From: Thermoplasmata archaeon
GTDB lineage: Archaea; Thermoplasmatota; Thermoplasmata; Lutacidiplasmatales; UBA184
Reading direction: 5' to 3'
NCBI GenBank assembly: GCA_030038885.1
Contig: JASHQY010000005.1
Span: forward strand, 1 to 25,101
Length of the DNA: 25,101 nucleotides
Shown here: piece after piece, positions 1 through 7,447 of the stretch
How the letters are laid out: each line of letters opens with the position of its first letter
Position numbering within the stretch: the first letter of the stretch is position 1
The notes under the pieces: generated by a model
Seen by the model: only the letters and a program-made list of their open reading frames with translations
Told to the model about the DNA's origin: nothing
Databases searched by the model: none
Made by a program: the position numbers and the translations under genes

Positions 1-1
1 C

Positions 2-694
2 GCGGTGGCCCGCGGCGCGGGCCTCTCGGCCGCGGGCCGACGGCGCGACGGCGATCGGATCCGCCGCGGGGACATCGTCCTGCGGCTCGGGGGCGACGCC
101 CGGCGGATCCTCGCCGCCGAGCGGACGGTCCTGAACCTCCTGATGCACGCGAGCGGCGTCGCGAGCGCGACCGCTCGGGCCGTGCGCGCCGCCCGCGGCG
201 GCCCCCGCCCGCTCGAGGTCTGGGGGACGCGCAAGACCCTGCCCGGGCTGCGGGACCTCGAGAAGGCGGCGATCGCCCACGGCGGGGGGGTCCCGCACCG
301 CCGCGACCTCGCGGACGGCCTCCTCGTGAAGACGAACCACCTCGCGCTCGTCGGGGTCGACGCGGCGGTCCGGCGGGCGCGCTCCGCCGCCCGCCCCGGC
401 GAGCGGGTCGAGGTCGAGGTCCGCACCGCGGCCGAGGCCCTCTCCGCCGCACGGGCGGGTGCCGACGCGCTCCTGATCGACAACGCCTCGCCCCGCCGCG
501 CCCGGGGGATCGTCCGCGCGCTCGAGCGCGCGCACCTGCGCCGCGGGCGGTGGATCGAGCTCTCCGGAGGGATCACGCCGGAGTCGATCCGGCGCTACCG
601 GGGCGTCGGCGCCGACGCGGCGAGCCTCGGGGCGCTGACCCACTCGGCGCCCGCGCTGCCGTTCCACCTCGAGCTCCGCCCCGCCTCCTTTTAG
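2..694 (+). CDS. nadC: Nicotinate-nucleotide pyrophosphorylase (quinolinate phosphoribosyltransferase), 5' truncated
   Basis: NadC converts quinolinate and PRPP to nicotinate mononucleotide, CO2 and pyrophosphate in de novo NAD synthesis. About 230 residues are visible, and the frame is open to the left edge. The family is about 280 residues, so roughly 50 N-terminal residues should lie outside the window; the GTG at position 5 is unlikely to be the true start. Seen in the sequence: the substrate-binding stretch RKTLPGLR (residues 76-83 counted from that GTG), then HGGGVPHR (92-99), LVKTNH, the ALLIDN strand, and the C-terminal LSGGI segment of the barrel. The usual RKTTPG is RKTLPG here. Quinolinate synthase follows 33 bases downstream on the same strand, which supports the assignment. 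Confidence 0.93.
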   Translation, partial: AVARGAGLSAAGRRRDGDRIRRGDIVLRLGGDARRILAAERTVLNLLMHASGVASATARAVRAARGGPRPLEVWGTRKTLPGLRDLEKAAIAHGGGVPHRRDLADGLLVKTNHLALVGVDAAVRRARSAARPGERVEVEVRTAAEALSAARAGADALLIDNASPRRARGIVRALERAHLRRGRWIELSGGITPESIRRYRGVGADAASLGALTHSAPALPFHLELRPASF

Positions 695-727
695 CCCCCG
701 GCGGAACTAGAACCCCGAGGTCCTCCG

Positions 728-1633
728 ATGTCGCTCGCGGCCGAGGTCGCCCAGCTCAAGGAGGAGCGCCACGCGGTCCTCCTCGCGCACAACTACCAGC
801 GGCCGGAGGTGCAGGACGTCGCGGACTACGTCGGGGACTCGCTCTACCTCTCCCGGAAGGCTCGCGAGACCGACCGTCCGGTGATCGTGTTCGCGGGGGT
901 CCGGTTCATGGCGGAGACCGCGAAGATCCTGAACCCGACGCGCACGGTCCTCCTGCCCGACCTCAAGGCGGGCTGCGGTCTCGCCGACGCGATCACGGCC
1001 GAGCAGCTGCGCGACTGGAAGGCCGAGCACCCGGGCGCGGCCGTGGTCGCGTACATCAACACCTCCGCGGACGTGAAGGCGGAGGCCGACTACTGCTGCA
1101 CGAGCTCGAACGCGGTCCAGGTCGTCGAAGGGATCCCGGCGGACCGGGAGATCCTGTTCCTCCCGGACATGTTCCTCGGCGACTACGTGCGCCGCCGGAC
1201 CGGCCGCGCGATGCACCTGTGGGTCGGCGACTGCCCGGTGCACGCGAGGATGCGGCCCGAAGACCTCGACCGCGCGCGTCGCGCGCATCCGGGGGCTCCG
1301 ATCGTCGCCCACCCGGAGTGCGGCTGCGCGAGCCGGGCGCTCCCGAACGTCGACCGGGTCCTCTCGACCGACGGCATGGTGCGGTTCGCGGAGGAGACCC
1401 GGGCTCCCGAGGTCCTGGTCGCGACCGAGGTCGGGATCCTGCACCGGATGCGCCGGCTGAACCCGACGACGCGGTTCGTGCCGCTCGACGAGGGGACGGT
1501 CTGCCCGTTCATGAAGGAGATCGACCTCGAGGACGTCCGCGACTCCCTCGCCGAGAACCGGTTCGTCATCGACGTGCCGGAAGCGACGGCGGCCCGCGCG
1601 CGCCGGGTGCTCGAGCGGATGGTCGCGGCGTGA
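728..1633 (+). CDS. nadA: Quinolinate synthase A
   Basis: NadA condenses iminoaspartate with dihydroxyacetone phosphate to give quinolinate, using a [4Fe-4S] cluster whose free iron site binds substrate. The 301-residue length fits the compact archaeal and thermophile form. The three expected cluster cysteines are present at C83 (in KAGCGLAD), C169 (in GDCPVH) and C259 (in TVCPFMK). The other family signatures AHNYQ (20-24), GDSLYLS, NTSA, SSNA and HPEC are also visible. The ATG at 728 has a GAGG ribosome site 7 bases upstream. The product feeds nadC just upstream. No L-aspartate oxidase or aspartate dehydrogenase is visible; one could lie to the left of the window. Confidence 0.97.
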   Translation: MSLAAEVAQLKEERHAVLLAHNYQRPEVQDVADYVGDSLYLSRKARETDRPVIVFAGVRFMAETAKILNPTRTVLLPDLKAGCGLADAITAEQLRDWKAEHPGAAVVAYINTSADVKAEADYCCTSSNAVQVVEGIPADREILFLPDMFLGDYVRRRTGRAMHLWVGDCPVHARMRPEDLDRARRAHPGAPIVAHPECGCASRALPNVDRVLSTDGMVRFAEETRAPEVLVATEVGILHRMRRLNPTTRFVPLDEGTVCPFMKEIDLEDVRDSLAENRFVIDVPEATAARARRVLERMVAA

Positions 1634-1687
1634 GCGCGGGCCCACGCGCCCACTGGGCGTCGCCCGCGGTCCCCCGGTGACGGAGCG

Positions 1688-2665
1688 ATGCCGCGGGCGA
1701 AGGTCCTCGACTGGCTGCTCGCGGAGGACCAGCCCTCCGTCCGCTACCGGACGCTGACCGAGCTCCTCGGCCGCCCCGAGAGCGACCCCGACGTCCGGGC
1801 GACGAAGGCCCGGATCCCCGAGGTCGGATGGGCGGCCGAGCTCCTCGCGCGGCGCGACCCGGCGGGCTGGTGGCTCCGCGGGGAGAGCCTCTACACGCCG
1901 AAGTACGTCGCGACGAACTGGAACCTGCTCGCGCTCTCGGACCTGGGGGCGACGCGCGCGATCCCCGCCGTGCGCGCGTCGGCCGAGCTGTGGATGCGCC
2001 GCTCCCCGCTGAAGGGCGGCGGCGTCGGCGGGAACTCGAAGGGGAAGGGCCACCTCTGCTACACCGGCAACATGGCGCGGGCGCTGATCCGCTTCGGCTA
2101 CGGGGACGACCCGCGGGTCCGCGCGGCGCTCGACTGGCTCGCCGCGACCGCGCACCCGAAGGGCGGCTGGTCGTGCTGGTCGTTCGGCGACGGGCCGGCC
2201 ACCGGGCGGAACCTCGACTCGTGGGAGGGCCTGAGCGCCCTCGCCGCGTGCCCGCGGCCCCGGCGGAGCGCGGCGATGCAGCGGGCGGTGGAGGCGGGCG
2301 CGGAGTACTACCTCGAGCGGGAGCTGCACCGCCAGGGTCCCCGGTACGCCCCGTGGTACCGGTTCCACTGGCCGGTGCACTACTACTACGACCTCCTGGT
2401 GGGCCTCGATCTGCTCACGTCCCTCGGCTACGGGTCGGACCGGCGGCTCGGGTTCGCGCTCCGCCTCCTCGCGAGGAAGCGGCGCCCCGACGGGCGCTGG
2501 AACCTGGACGCGGTCCACCCGGACGTGGCCGGCGCGACCGCCGAGTGGTTCCGCCGGCATCCGCCGACCCCGCTCCGTCTCGAGCGGCCGGGCGCCCCGA
2601 GCAAGCTCCTCACGCTCACCGCCCTCCGGGTGGAGGCCCGGGTCGCGGCCGGGGGCGGCGCCTAG
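1688..2665 (+). CDS. Squalene-cyclase/prenyltransferase-fold (alpha-alpha barrel) protein, function unknown
   Basis: This 325-residue soluble protein is rich in Trp and Tyr. It contains repeated segments resembling the QW repeats of the terpenoid cyclase/protein prenyltransferase superfamily: DPAGWWLRG (about 55-63), HPKGGWSCW (about 156-164) and RPDGRWNL (about 266-273), each between predicted helical pairs. The opening WLL-EDQPSVRYRTLTELL is typical of a widespread uncharacterised bacterial and archaeal family with this fold. I see no DXDD cyclase motif, so a true squalene/hopene cyclase is unlikely. It starts 54 bases after nadA, with GGAG just before the ATG and no A/T-rich promoter between, so it may be cotranscribed with the nad genes. 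Its stop shares CTAG with the convergent gene. Confidence 0.75.
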   Translation: MPRAKVLDWLLAEDQPSVRYRTLTELLGRPESDPDVRATKARIPEVGWAAELLARRDPAGWWLRGESLYTPKYVATNWNLLALSDLGATRAIPAVRASAELWMRRSPLKGGGVGGNSKGKGHLCYTGNMARALIRFGYGDDPRVRAALDWLAATAHPKGGWSCWSFGDGPATGRNLDSWEGLSALAACPRPRRSAAMQRAVEAGAEYYLERELHRQGPRYAPWYRFHWPVHYYYDLLVGLDLLTSLGYGSDRRLGFALRLLARKRRPDGRWNLDAVHPDVAGATAEWFRRHPPTPLRLERPGAPSKLLTLTALRVEARVAAGGGA

Positions 2666-3009
2666 AAGTGGGGCACGACCGGGCCCAGCTGGTGGAGCCA
2701 GAGCTCGTAGGTGCCGGCGAACAGGATCAGCGCGCCGAGGAAGACGACCGCGATCGCGAGCCCCGACGGCTTCCGCGTGAGGTAGAACGTCGGGCTCAAC
2801 GGGTTGAGCCGGGTCGCGAGCAGCGACCCGGACGAGCACAAGAGGACGATCCCCAGGAGCGCCGGCACGATCAGGGCGTACGTCCCGAGGTAGAGCCCCG
2901 CGAGCACGATCACGATCGCGACCGGGACCGCCGCGTTCGAGCGGCGGACCTCGAGCTCCTCCGGTCGGACGACCCGGGACCGGGTGCGGTACGGTCGCGC
3001 GACGGACAT
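2662..3009 (-). CDS. Small integral membrane protein, unknown function
   Basis: This 115-residue protein has a basic, hydrophilic N-terminus of about 25 residues. Two close hydrophobic helices follow (about 27-46 and 47-66), then a polar loop (LNPLSPTFYLTRKPSG) and a third helix (about 84-105), ending LGPVVPHF. The frame is open further upstream, but the ATG at 3009 is preferred because a G-rich GGGGGGTC lies directly before it and the sequence beyond it looks non-coding. The TAG stop overlaps the TAG of the cyclase-fold gene on the other strand. I do not recognise a family. The basic N-terminus and three helices suggest an N-in, C-out topology. Confidence 0.7.
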   Translation of the reverse strand: MSVARPYRTRSRVVRPEELEVRRSNAAVPVAIVIVLAGLYLGTYALIVPALLGIVLLCSSGSLLATRLNPLSPTFYLTRKPSGLAIAVVFLGALILFAGTYELWLHQLGPVVPHF

Positions 3010-3153
3010 GACCCCCCGCTCGCGGCCGGTCCTACATGAAACGGCCGGTCCACGGGAAAGCGGGGGACCCCGGGTGGACCAAAACCTCCTTAAGGGACCC
3101 CCCGCGAGGCGGGTCCGGCCCTGCCGTCGGCCCCCGACGCTAGACGAAAGAAT
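3010..3153. promoter_or_regulatory. Divergent intergenic region with a symmetric CTTAAG element
   Basis: This 144-base region separates the divergent membrane-protein and zinc-finger genes. The only A/T-rich islands are around CCTTAAGG (3088-3095), which is self-complementary and could act as a TATA-like element in either direction, and GAAAGAATATG just before the plus-strand ATG. A short inverted repeat (GGACCC 3095-3100, GGGTCC 3111-3116) lies between. Promoter assignment is tentative. Confidence 0.35.
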
Positions 3154-3576
3154 ATGAACCCGACCGGGGTGGTCGCCTTCGTGAACGACCCGCCCCCCCG
3201 ACCGTTCCGCAACGGAACCGCCCCGCGGGAGGCCGCCGTGCCGTCGCCGGGCGCCCTCGCTCCGTCGGGGCCGACCGTCGCCCCCCACCGCTGGCCGGAG
3301 CCCCCGGTGCTGCGGTCCGACCCGCTCACGGCGCCCCGCGCGTGCGTCAACTGCGCGTCCCCGGTCGGCTCCTCGCTCTCGACCCCCCGCTGCTGGGGCT
3401 GCGGCCGGGCGCTGTGCACCGACTGCTACTGGCGCCACGGGCTCGTCCCGTCGGCGCACCTGTGCACGAGCTGCCTCGTCACCTCGCCGCACGGCCCCGA
3501 GACGCTGTCGGGTGGCTACGCGACCGCGCCGCGGACCGGGTTCACGCCCGCCGCCGCGCCGCCCCGCTCCGGGTGA
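3154..3576 (+). CDS. Zinc-finger protein with FYVE-like four-CxxC spacing
   Basis: The 140-residue protein has a Pro-rich, probably disordered N-terminus (1-60), a compact cysteine domain (64-107) and a disordered tail. The cysteines fall at C64, C67, C80, C83, C88, C91, C104 and C107, giving C-x2-C-x12-C-x2-C-x4-C-x2-C-x12-C-x2-C. This implies two zinc ions in a cross-brace. The first six cysteines have the spacing typical of FYVE fingers, and CWGCGRALC resembles their CRxCGxxFC core, but the basic RRHHCR lipid-binding stretch is absent. H95 could also be a ligand. There is no membrane segment and no enzymatic domain. The 3' end overlaps the convergent PolX gene by 35 bases. The function is unknown; binding to protein, nucleic acid or lipid is possible. 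Confidence 0.72.
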   Translation: MNPTGVVAFVNDPPPRPFRNGTAPREAAVPSPGALAPSGPTVAPHRWPEPPVLRSDPLTAPRACVNCASPVGSSLSTPRCWGCGRALCTDCYWRHGLVPSAHLCTSCLVTSPHGPETLSGGYATAPRTGFTPAAAPPRSG

Positions 3577-5185
3577 ACCCCGCCGCGTCGGCGGCCCCGA
3601 GCACGTCGTGCGGACCGGCGCCGGCCCGTCGGGCGAACCCGAGCGCGACCGCGGACGTGGGGTCGCCGTCCGGGAGGTCGACCCCGGTCGGCACGACGAG
3701 GCGGACCCCGCTCGTCCGCGCGCTCCGCGCGCCGGTGGAGTCGAGCCGCTCGCTCCCCGGCCCGACCTCGATCGCGGCGTGGTGCGCGCCGGCCCAGGCG
3801 ACCCAGCGACGGGCCCCCTCGTCGCCCCCGACGTGCGCGACGATCGCGACCGGCGGTCCGCCGGGGGATGCTTCGGGGGGGTTCGCGGAGGCCGCCGGAG
3901 GGCGAACGATCACGTAGTCGGGGCGCCCGGCGAGCGCGTCGGGCGGGCCGCCGGCCGGTCCGACCTCGACCGCCCGTCCGAGCGCGAGCCCCGGGACGCG
4001 GACCGACGCGAGGCGGTCGAGCGCGGCCTTCGGGAGCGCCGGGCCCGGCCCGTCCACCGCCGCGCTCGCGACGACGATCCCGAGATACCCGAGCTTCCGG
4101 GCCCGGGCGGCCGCGACGACCCGATCCACGTCCCGGACCCCCGCGTCCGGGGGGAGGTGGACGTGGAACTCGGCCGTGAGGTCCGTCCGCTCGACGAGCG
4201 GAGGGAGCGGTCCCTTCGCGGCGGCGTCGATCTCGCCGCGGTCCTCCCGCAGCTCGGGCGGGATCCACGCGAGGTCGAGCGCCCCGTACACCTCAGCCTC
4301 GGTCCGCCCGCCGATCCGCGCCTCGCCCCGGAAGACGCCGTACTCGTTGATCTTCAGACCGCGGTCGCGGGCGAGCGAGCGGAGGTGCACGTTGTGGTCC
4401 TTCGACCCGGTGAAGTACTGCCACGCCGCGCCGAACGCCGCCGGCTCGACGACCCGCAGGTCGACCTGGAGGCCCGAGGCCAGGACGACCGTCTCCTTCG
4501 TCGCGCCGCGCAGGCGCACTTCCCGGACCTCGGGCAGGCGGCCGAACGCGTCGAACACCCGCTCCGGATCGGCCGACGTGACGAGCACGTCGAGGTCGCC
4601 GACCGTCTCGCGGCCGCGACGGAAGCTGCCGGCAATCTCGATCTGCTCGATCCCCCCCGCGGCCCGCAGGCCCGCGACGAGGCGCTCCGCGATCGGGTAG
4701 GCCGCCGCGATCGGGATCCGCGCGCCGGCGGACGGGCCCGCGGCCGCGAGCGCGGCGCGGATCTGCTCGACCTTCTTCGGTCCGAACCCCGCGACGCCGG
4801 TGAGCCGGCCGGCCCGGATCGCGTCGGCGAGCTCCGCCGGACCCTCGACGCCGAGCTCGAGCCAGAACCGCCGCGCGGTCTTCGGGCCGAGCCCGGGGAC
4901 CCGCAGGAGCTCGAGGATCCCGGGCGGGACCTCCCGGCGGAGCCGGTCCCGGTAGTCGAGGCGGCCGGTCGCGAGGAACTCGCGGAGCTTCTCCGCGATC
5001 GCGTCCCCGACGCCGGGGATCGTCCTTAGTTCGCCGCGGGCCGCGACGTGCGCGAGGTCCTCGGTCAGGCTCTCGATCGACCGGGAGGCCCGACGGTAGG
5101 CCTCGGGCTTGAACCGCTCCCCGAGGACGTCGAGGATGTCGGCGATCTCCCGGAGCAGCTCCGCGGCCTCCGCGTTGGTCGGCAT
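3542..5185 (-). CDS. polX: DNA polymerase X family protein with degenerate C-terminal PHP domain
   Basis: This is a 547-residue PolX-type repair polymerase. Residues 1-150 form the 8-kDa/HhH region, with helix-hairpin-helix motifs at about 54-70 (TIPGVGDAIAEKL), 95-107 (VPGLGPKTARRF) and 129-145 (TGVAGFGPKKVEQIRA). The palm has GSFRRG (186-191), the catalytic pair D197/D199 in GDLDVLV, and the third aspartate D242 in QVDLR. The thumb contains the YFTGSKDHN and INEYG signatures. Residues 335-547 align with a PHP exonuclease domain, but most metal ligands are missing: HVH (341-343) survives, while the DH, SVH and C-terminal DAH motifs are replaced. Polymerase and gap-filling activity is expected; 3'-5' exonuclease activity is not. 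A GNAT gene lies 44 bases upstream. Confidence 0.9.
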   Translation of the reverse strand: MPTNAEAAELLREIADILDVLGERFKPEAYRRASRSIESLTEDLAHVAARGELRTIPGVGDAIAEKLREFLATGRLDYRDRLRREVPPGILELLRVPGLGPKTARRFWLELGVEGPAELADAIRAGRLTGVAGFGPKKVEQIRAALAAAGPSAGARIPIAAAYPIAERLVAGLRAAGGIEQIEIAGSFRRGRETVGDLDVLVTSADPERVFDAFGRLPEVREVRLRGATKETVVLASGLQVDLRVVEPAAFGAAWQYFTGSKDHNVHLRSLARDRGLKINEYGVFRGEARIGGRTEAEVYGALDLAWIPPELREDRGEIDAAAKGPLPPLVERTDLTAEFHVHLPPDAGVRDVDRVVAAARARKLGYLGIVVASAAVDGPGPALPKAALDRLASVRVPGLALGRAVEVGPAGGPPDALAGRPDYVIVRPPAASANPPEASPGGPPVAIVAHVGGDEGARRWVAWAGAHHAAIEVGPGSERLDSTGARSARTSGVRLVVPTGVDLPDGDPTSAVALGFARRAGAGPHDVLGAADAAGFTRSGAARRRA

Positions 5186-5229
5186 CCGGCCCCCGGGGAG
5201 GCGTGCGGGCGCTTAGGGGCTCCGCCGGC

Positions 5230-6024
5230 TCACGGCGCGAGCCCGGCCCCCGCGTCCAGCCACGCGAGCCGGCGATGGGCGCGGAACCCCGCCCGCGCGT
5301 AGATCGCTCGCGCGGCCGGGCGGTCCTCCCGCACGTAGAGGCCCACGGTCGCTCCGGAGGCGCGGGCGGCGGCGAGCGCCGCGCGCACGAGCGCGAGGCC
5401 GTGCCCCCACCCCCGGGCGGCCGGCGCGACGTACACCCCGCCGAGGATCCAGACCGAGGGGAGCGTCGCGGTCGCGCGGGCCACTCCGCGCAACCGCCCG
5501 TCCTCGAACGCGCCCCAGACGACCTCCCGATCGAGGTCCATCGACGGGTACTCGGACGCGACCGGCTCCTCCTCCCCCGCCGTCAGCGCGGTGAGCGCCG
5601 GACGGTCGGCGCCGGTCAGGCGGCGCGTCCGCTCATCGGTGGGGGGGCCCGCGCTCCGGCCCGCGGGCGGCGCGACGAGCATCCGGACCGGGTAGCTCAC
5701 GAGCGGTCCGCGGACCCGCTCGACCTCGGCCCGGACCTCTTCCGGCGCCACGACGACGAGCGGCCGGGGCGGAAGCTCGCCCGCGAGCTCCCGGACCTCG
5801 CCCGCCGCTCCGAACCAGTGCACGACGACCGCGGCGCGCCCGCGCCAGACGAGCAGGTAGCCGGTGGTCGTATCGTCGCGCCGGACCGAGACGAAGTGGA
5901 CCCGGTCGGGGAACCGCTCCAGGTCCCAGAGCGCGTAGGCGTGCGCGACCGGGTCCTCGGCCGCCGCCCGGTCGAGCCAGCGGCGGTCGATCGTCGGGCC
6001 CACGGTGATGCCGCCCCCCGCCAT
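5230..6024 (-). CDS. GNAT-family N-acetyltransferase
   Basis: This 264-residue protein has an N-terminal domain (about 1-125) that looks like a diverged GNAT half, followed by a canonical GNAT domain (about 133-260). Motif A, the acetyl-CoA pyrophosphate loop, is GGVYVAP...ARGWGHG (196-209). Motif B is EDRPAARAIYARAGF (233-247). The ATG at 6024 is chosen because an A/T-rich CGATAACTAC lies 25 bases upstream, consistent with a leaderless transcript. The substrate cannot be deduced. It is co-directional with polX and may be cotranscribed, which does not by itself imply a repair role. Confidence 0.85.
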   Translation of the reverse strand: MAGGGITVGPTIDRRWLDRAAAEDPVAHAYALWDLERFPDRVHFVSVRRDDTTTGYLLVWRGRAAVVVHWFGAAGEVRELAGELPPRPLVVVAPEEVRAEVERVRGPLVSYPVRMLVAPPAGRSAGPPTDERTRRLTGADRPALTALTAGEEEPVASEYPSMDLDREVVWGAFEDGRLRGVARATATLPSVWILGGVYVAPAARGWGHGLALVRAALAAARASGATVGLYVREDRPAARAIYARAGFRAHRRLAWLDAGAGLAP

Positions 6025-6044
6025 CGCCCGTCCATCGGATCGGC

Positions 6045-6054
6045 GTAGTTATCG
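6045..6054 (-). promoter_or_regulatory. Candidate TATA box of the GNAT gene
   Basis: CGATAACTAC on the minus strand is an A/T island in strongly GC-rich surroundings, centred about 25 bases before the ATG at 6024. That spacing fits an archaeal TATA box driving a leaderless mRNA. Confidence 0.4.
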
Positions 6055-6080
6055 CTGCGCGCTCCCGGGGCGCCGAGCAA

Positions 6081-6090
6081 GCGTAAATCC
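6081..6090 (+). promoter_or_regulatory. Candidate TATA box of the TIGR02757-family gene
   Basis: GCGTAAATCC lies about 26 bases before the ATG at 6112. A GCGGAGGT ribosome-site-like stretch lies between it and the start, so both a leaderless and a short-leader transcript are possible. Confidence 0.35.
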
Positions 6091-6111
6091 ACCGCGGAGG
6101 TCCGCCGGGGG

Positions 6112-6999
6112 ATGCGCGCGCACCACCCGACCCCCGAGCTGCCGCGCCATCTGGAGCAGCTCTACGAGCGCTTCCCGTTCGACCGGTCGTTCGCGGACGA
6201 CCCGATCTCGACGATCCGTCCGCTCGCGACGGACCCGCGGCGGGGGGAGGTCGCGGCGATCCTCGGCGCGACGCTCGCGATCGGGAACACGACCGCGATC
6301 CGGGGAGCGATCGCGCGGGTCGCCGGGCTCGCCGGTGGGGACGTCGCGTGGTTCGTCGATCCCGCCCACGCGCGGGAGCGCGCGCGGCGGCTCGCGGGCT
6401 TCCGCCACCGGTGGATCCGGGGCGACCAGGTCGACCACCTCTTCCGCGTCCTCACGGACCACTACGCTCGGCACGCCTCGCTCGAGGAGGCGTTCGTCGC
6501 CGGGTGGTCGACCGGCGGGTTCCCCGGCGGGCTGGACCGGCTCGCGGCGGTCCTCCGCGGGGTCGGCCGCTCGGCCGCGATCGGACGTCCCCCGCCCGGG
6601 TACCGCGCGCTCTTCCCGAGCCCGATCGACCGGTCCGCGAGCCCGTGCAAGCGCTTGACGCTCTTCGTCCGCTGGATGGTCCGCTCCCGCTACCCCGACC
6701 TCGGGTACTGGACCCACGTCCCGACCGGGGAGCTCAAGGTCCCGCTCGACCAGCACGTCTACTGGATCGCGTACCATCTCGGCCTGACCGCGCGCAAGAG
6801 CCGCTCGTGGGCCGCGGTCGAGGAGGTCAGCGAGGCGCTGCGCCGCATCGATCCGATCGACCCGGTGAAGTACGACTTCGTCCTCTGCCACACCGGGATC
6901 TCGGGCGATTGCCCCAAGGAGCGGGATCTCGCGGTCTGCGGCCCGTGCTCGGTCCGCCCCGACTGCCGGCTCTGGCGCGGCCGCCCGGTGGCCGCATGA
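6112..6999 (+). CDS. TIGR02757 (DUF2400) family protein with C-terminal four-Cys putative Fe-S motif
   Basis: This 295-residue protein matches the widespread, uncharacterised TIGR02757/DUF2400 family. Landmarks are DP...R...LGATLAIGNTTAI (about 42-63), GFRHRW (96-101), SPCKRLTLFVRWMVR (177-191), the DLGYW stretch, PLDQHV (211-216), LGLTARKS and DPIDPVKYDFVLC. The C-terminus has C267, C276, C279 and C285 (C-x8-C-x2-C-x5-C). This resembles the [4Fe-4S] loop of endonuclease III-type HhH DNA glycosylases (C-x6-C-x2-C-x5-C). A role in nucleic acid processing is therefore an inference only. The stop overlaps the start of the next gene (ATGA), implying translational coupling. Confidence 0.88.
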   Translation: MRAHHPTPELPRHLEQLYERFPFDRSFADDPISTIRPLATDPRRGEVAAILGATLAIGNTTAIRGAIARVAGLAGGDVAWFVDPAHARERARRLAGFRHRWIRGDQVDHLFRVLTDHYARHASLEEAFVAGWSTGGFPGGLDRLAAVLRGVGRSAAIGRPPPGYRALFPSPIDRSASPCKRLTLFVRWMVRSRYPDLGYWTHVPTGELKVPLDQHVYWIAYHLGLTARKSRSWAAVEEVSEALRRIDPIDPVKYDFVLCHTGISGDCPKERDLAVCGPCSVRPDCRLWRGRPVAA

Positions 7000-7403
7000 G
7001 CGGGCCGCCCGGCCCGCTGCGGATCGACGCCGGCCTGCTCGTCCGGTTCCGCGAGGCGGGTCGCCGCATCGCCTGGCGGCCCGCGCCGCGGGGGGCGAAG
7101 CGGCCGTCCGGCCACCGCACCCGCATCGCGCACCTGCACGACGAGGAGGCGCGCGTCGACGAGTGGGGCACGGGGCCCCGGACCGGGATCGCGGTCGACT
7201 CCGGCCCGCTCGGGGCGCTCGTCCTCCTGCTCGAGATCGATCGGCGGGGTCCGCCGACCGCGCTGGGGGCGGAGAGCGCCGGGCGGGACGCCGCGTTCCG
7301 CTCGGGAGCGATCGTGGCCGCGTGGGGCGAGGTCGCGGTGCCGATCGATGCGCGGCCGCGGCTCGAGGACCTGGTCGACCTCGCGCGCTACGCGCTCGCG
7401 TGA
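6996..7403 (+). CDS. Hypothetical protein coupled to the TIGR02757 gene
   Basis: The predicted 135-residue soluble protein starts at the ATG that overlaps the upstream TGA (ATGA at 6996-6999). It has no membrane segment, signal peptide or cysteine cluster. The N-terminal half is basic (many Arg), with HRTRIAHLHDEEARVDEWG at about 43-61. The C-terminal half alternates strands and helices (GALVLLLEID, AAFRSGAIVAAWGEVAVPI) and ends in a helix, LEDLVDLARYALA. I do not recognise a family. The coupling suggests it works with, or is made in proportion to, the upstream protein. Confidence 0.65.
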   Translation: MSGPPGPLRIDAGLLVRFREAGRRIAWRPAPRGAKRPSGHRTRIAHLHDEEARVDEWGTGPRTGIAVDSGPLGALVLLLEIDRRGPPTALGAESAGRDAAFRSGAIVAAWGEVAVPIDARPRLEDLVDLARYALA

Positions 7404-7419
7404 GCCGGCGCGTGAATAG

Positions 7420-7427
7420 TTATATAG
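7420..7427 (+). promoter_or_regulatory. TATA box of the marR-MFS operon
   Basis: TTATATAG is a strong archaeal TATA-box match in very GC-rich DNA. It is centred about 40 bases before the marR ATG, placing the transcription start near 7448-7450. The palindromic operator adjoins it directly. Confidence 0.8.
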
Positions 7428-7447
7428 TCGAATGATTAGTCATTCGA
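7428..7447. promoter_or_regulatory. Palindromic operator, probable MarR binding site
   Basis: Arms TCGAATGA (7428-7435) and TCATTCGA (7440-7447) are perfect inverted repeats around the 4-base spacer TTAG. Two further outer pairs match after a single mismatch. The site lies between the TATA box and the predicted transcription start, where a bound dimer would block polymerase recruitment. Its size and symmetry fit a MarR-family dimer, so autorepression of the operon is the simplest reading. Confidence 0.75.

Noticed and set aside
1688..2665. A squalene/hopene cyclase or nitrogenase-related (NifH) label for the alpha-alpha barrel protein
   Set aside because: There is no DXDD catalytic motif, the length is half that of squalene cyclases, and there is no P-loop or Fe-S cysteine pattern of NifH.
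707..2839. A 710-codon open frame on the minus strand across nadA and the cyclase-fold gene
   Set aside because: It is antisense to two recognisable genes, and its product is low-complexity Arg/Pro/Val/Glu with no motif. This is the usual artefact of high third-position GC.
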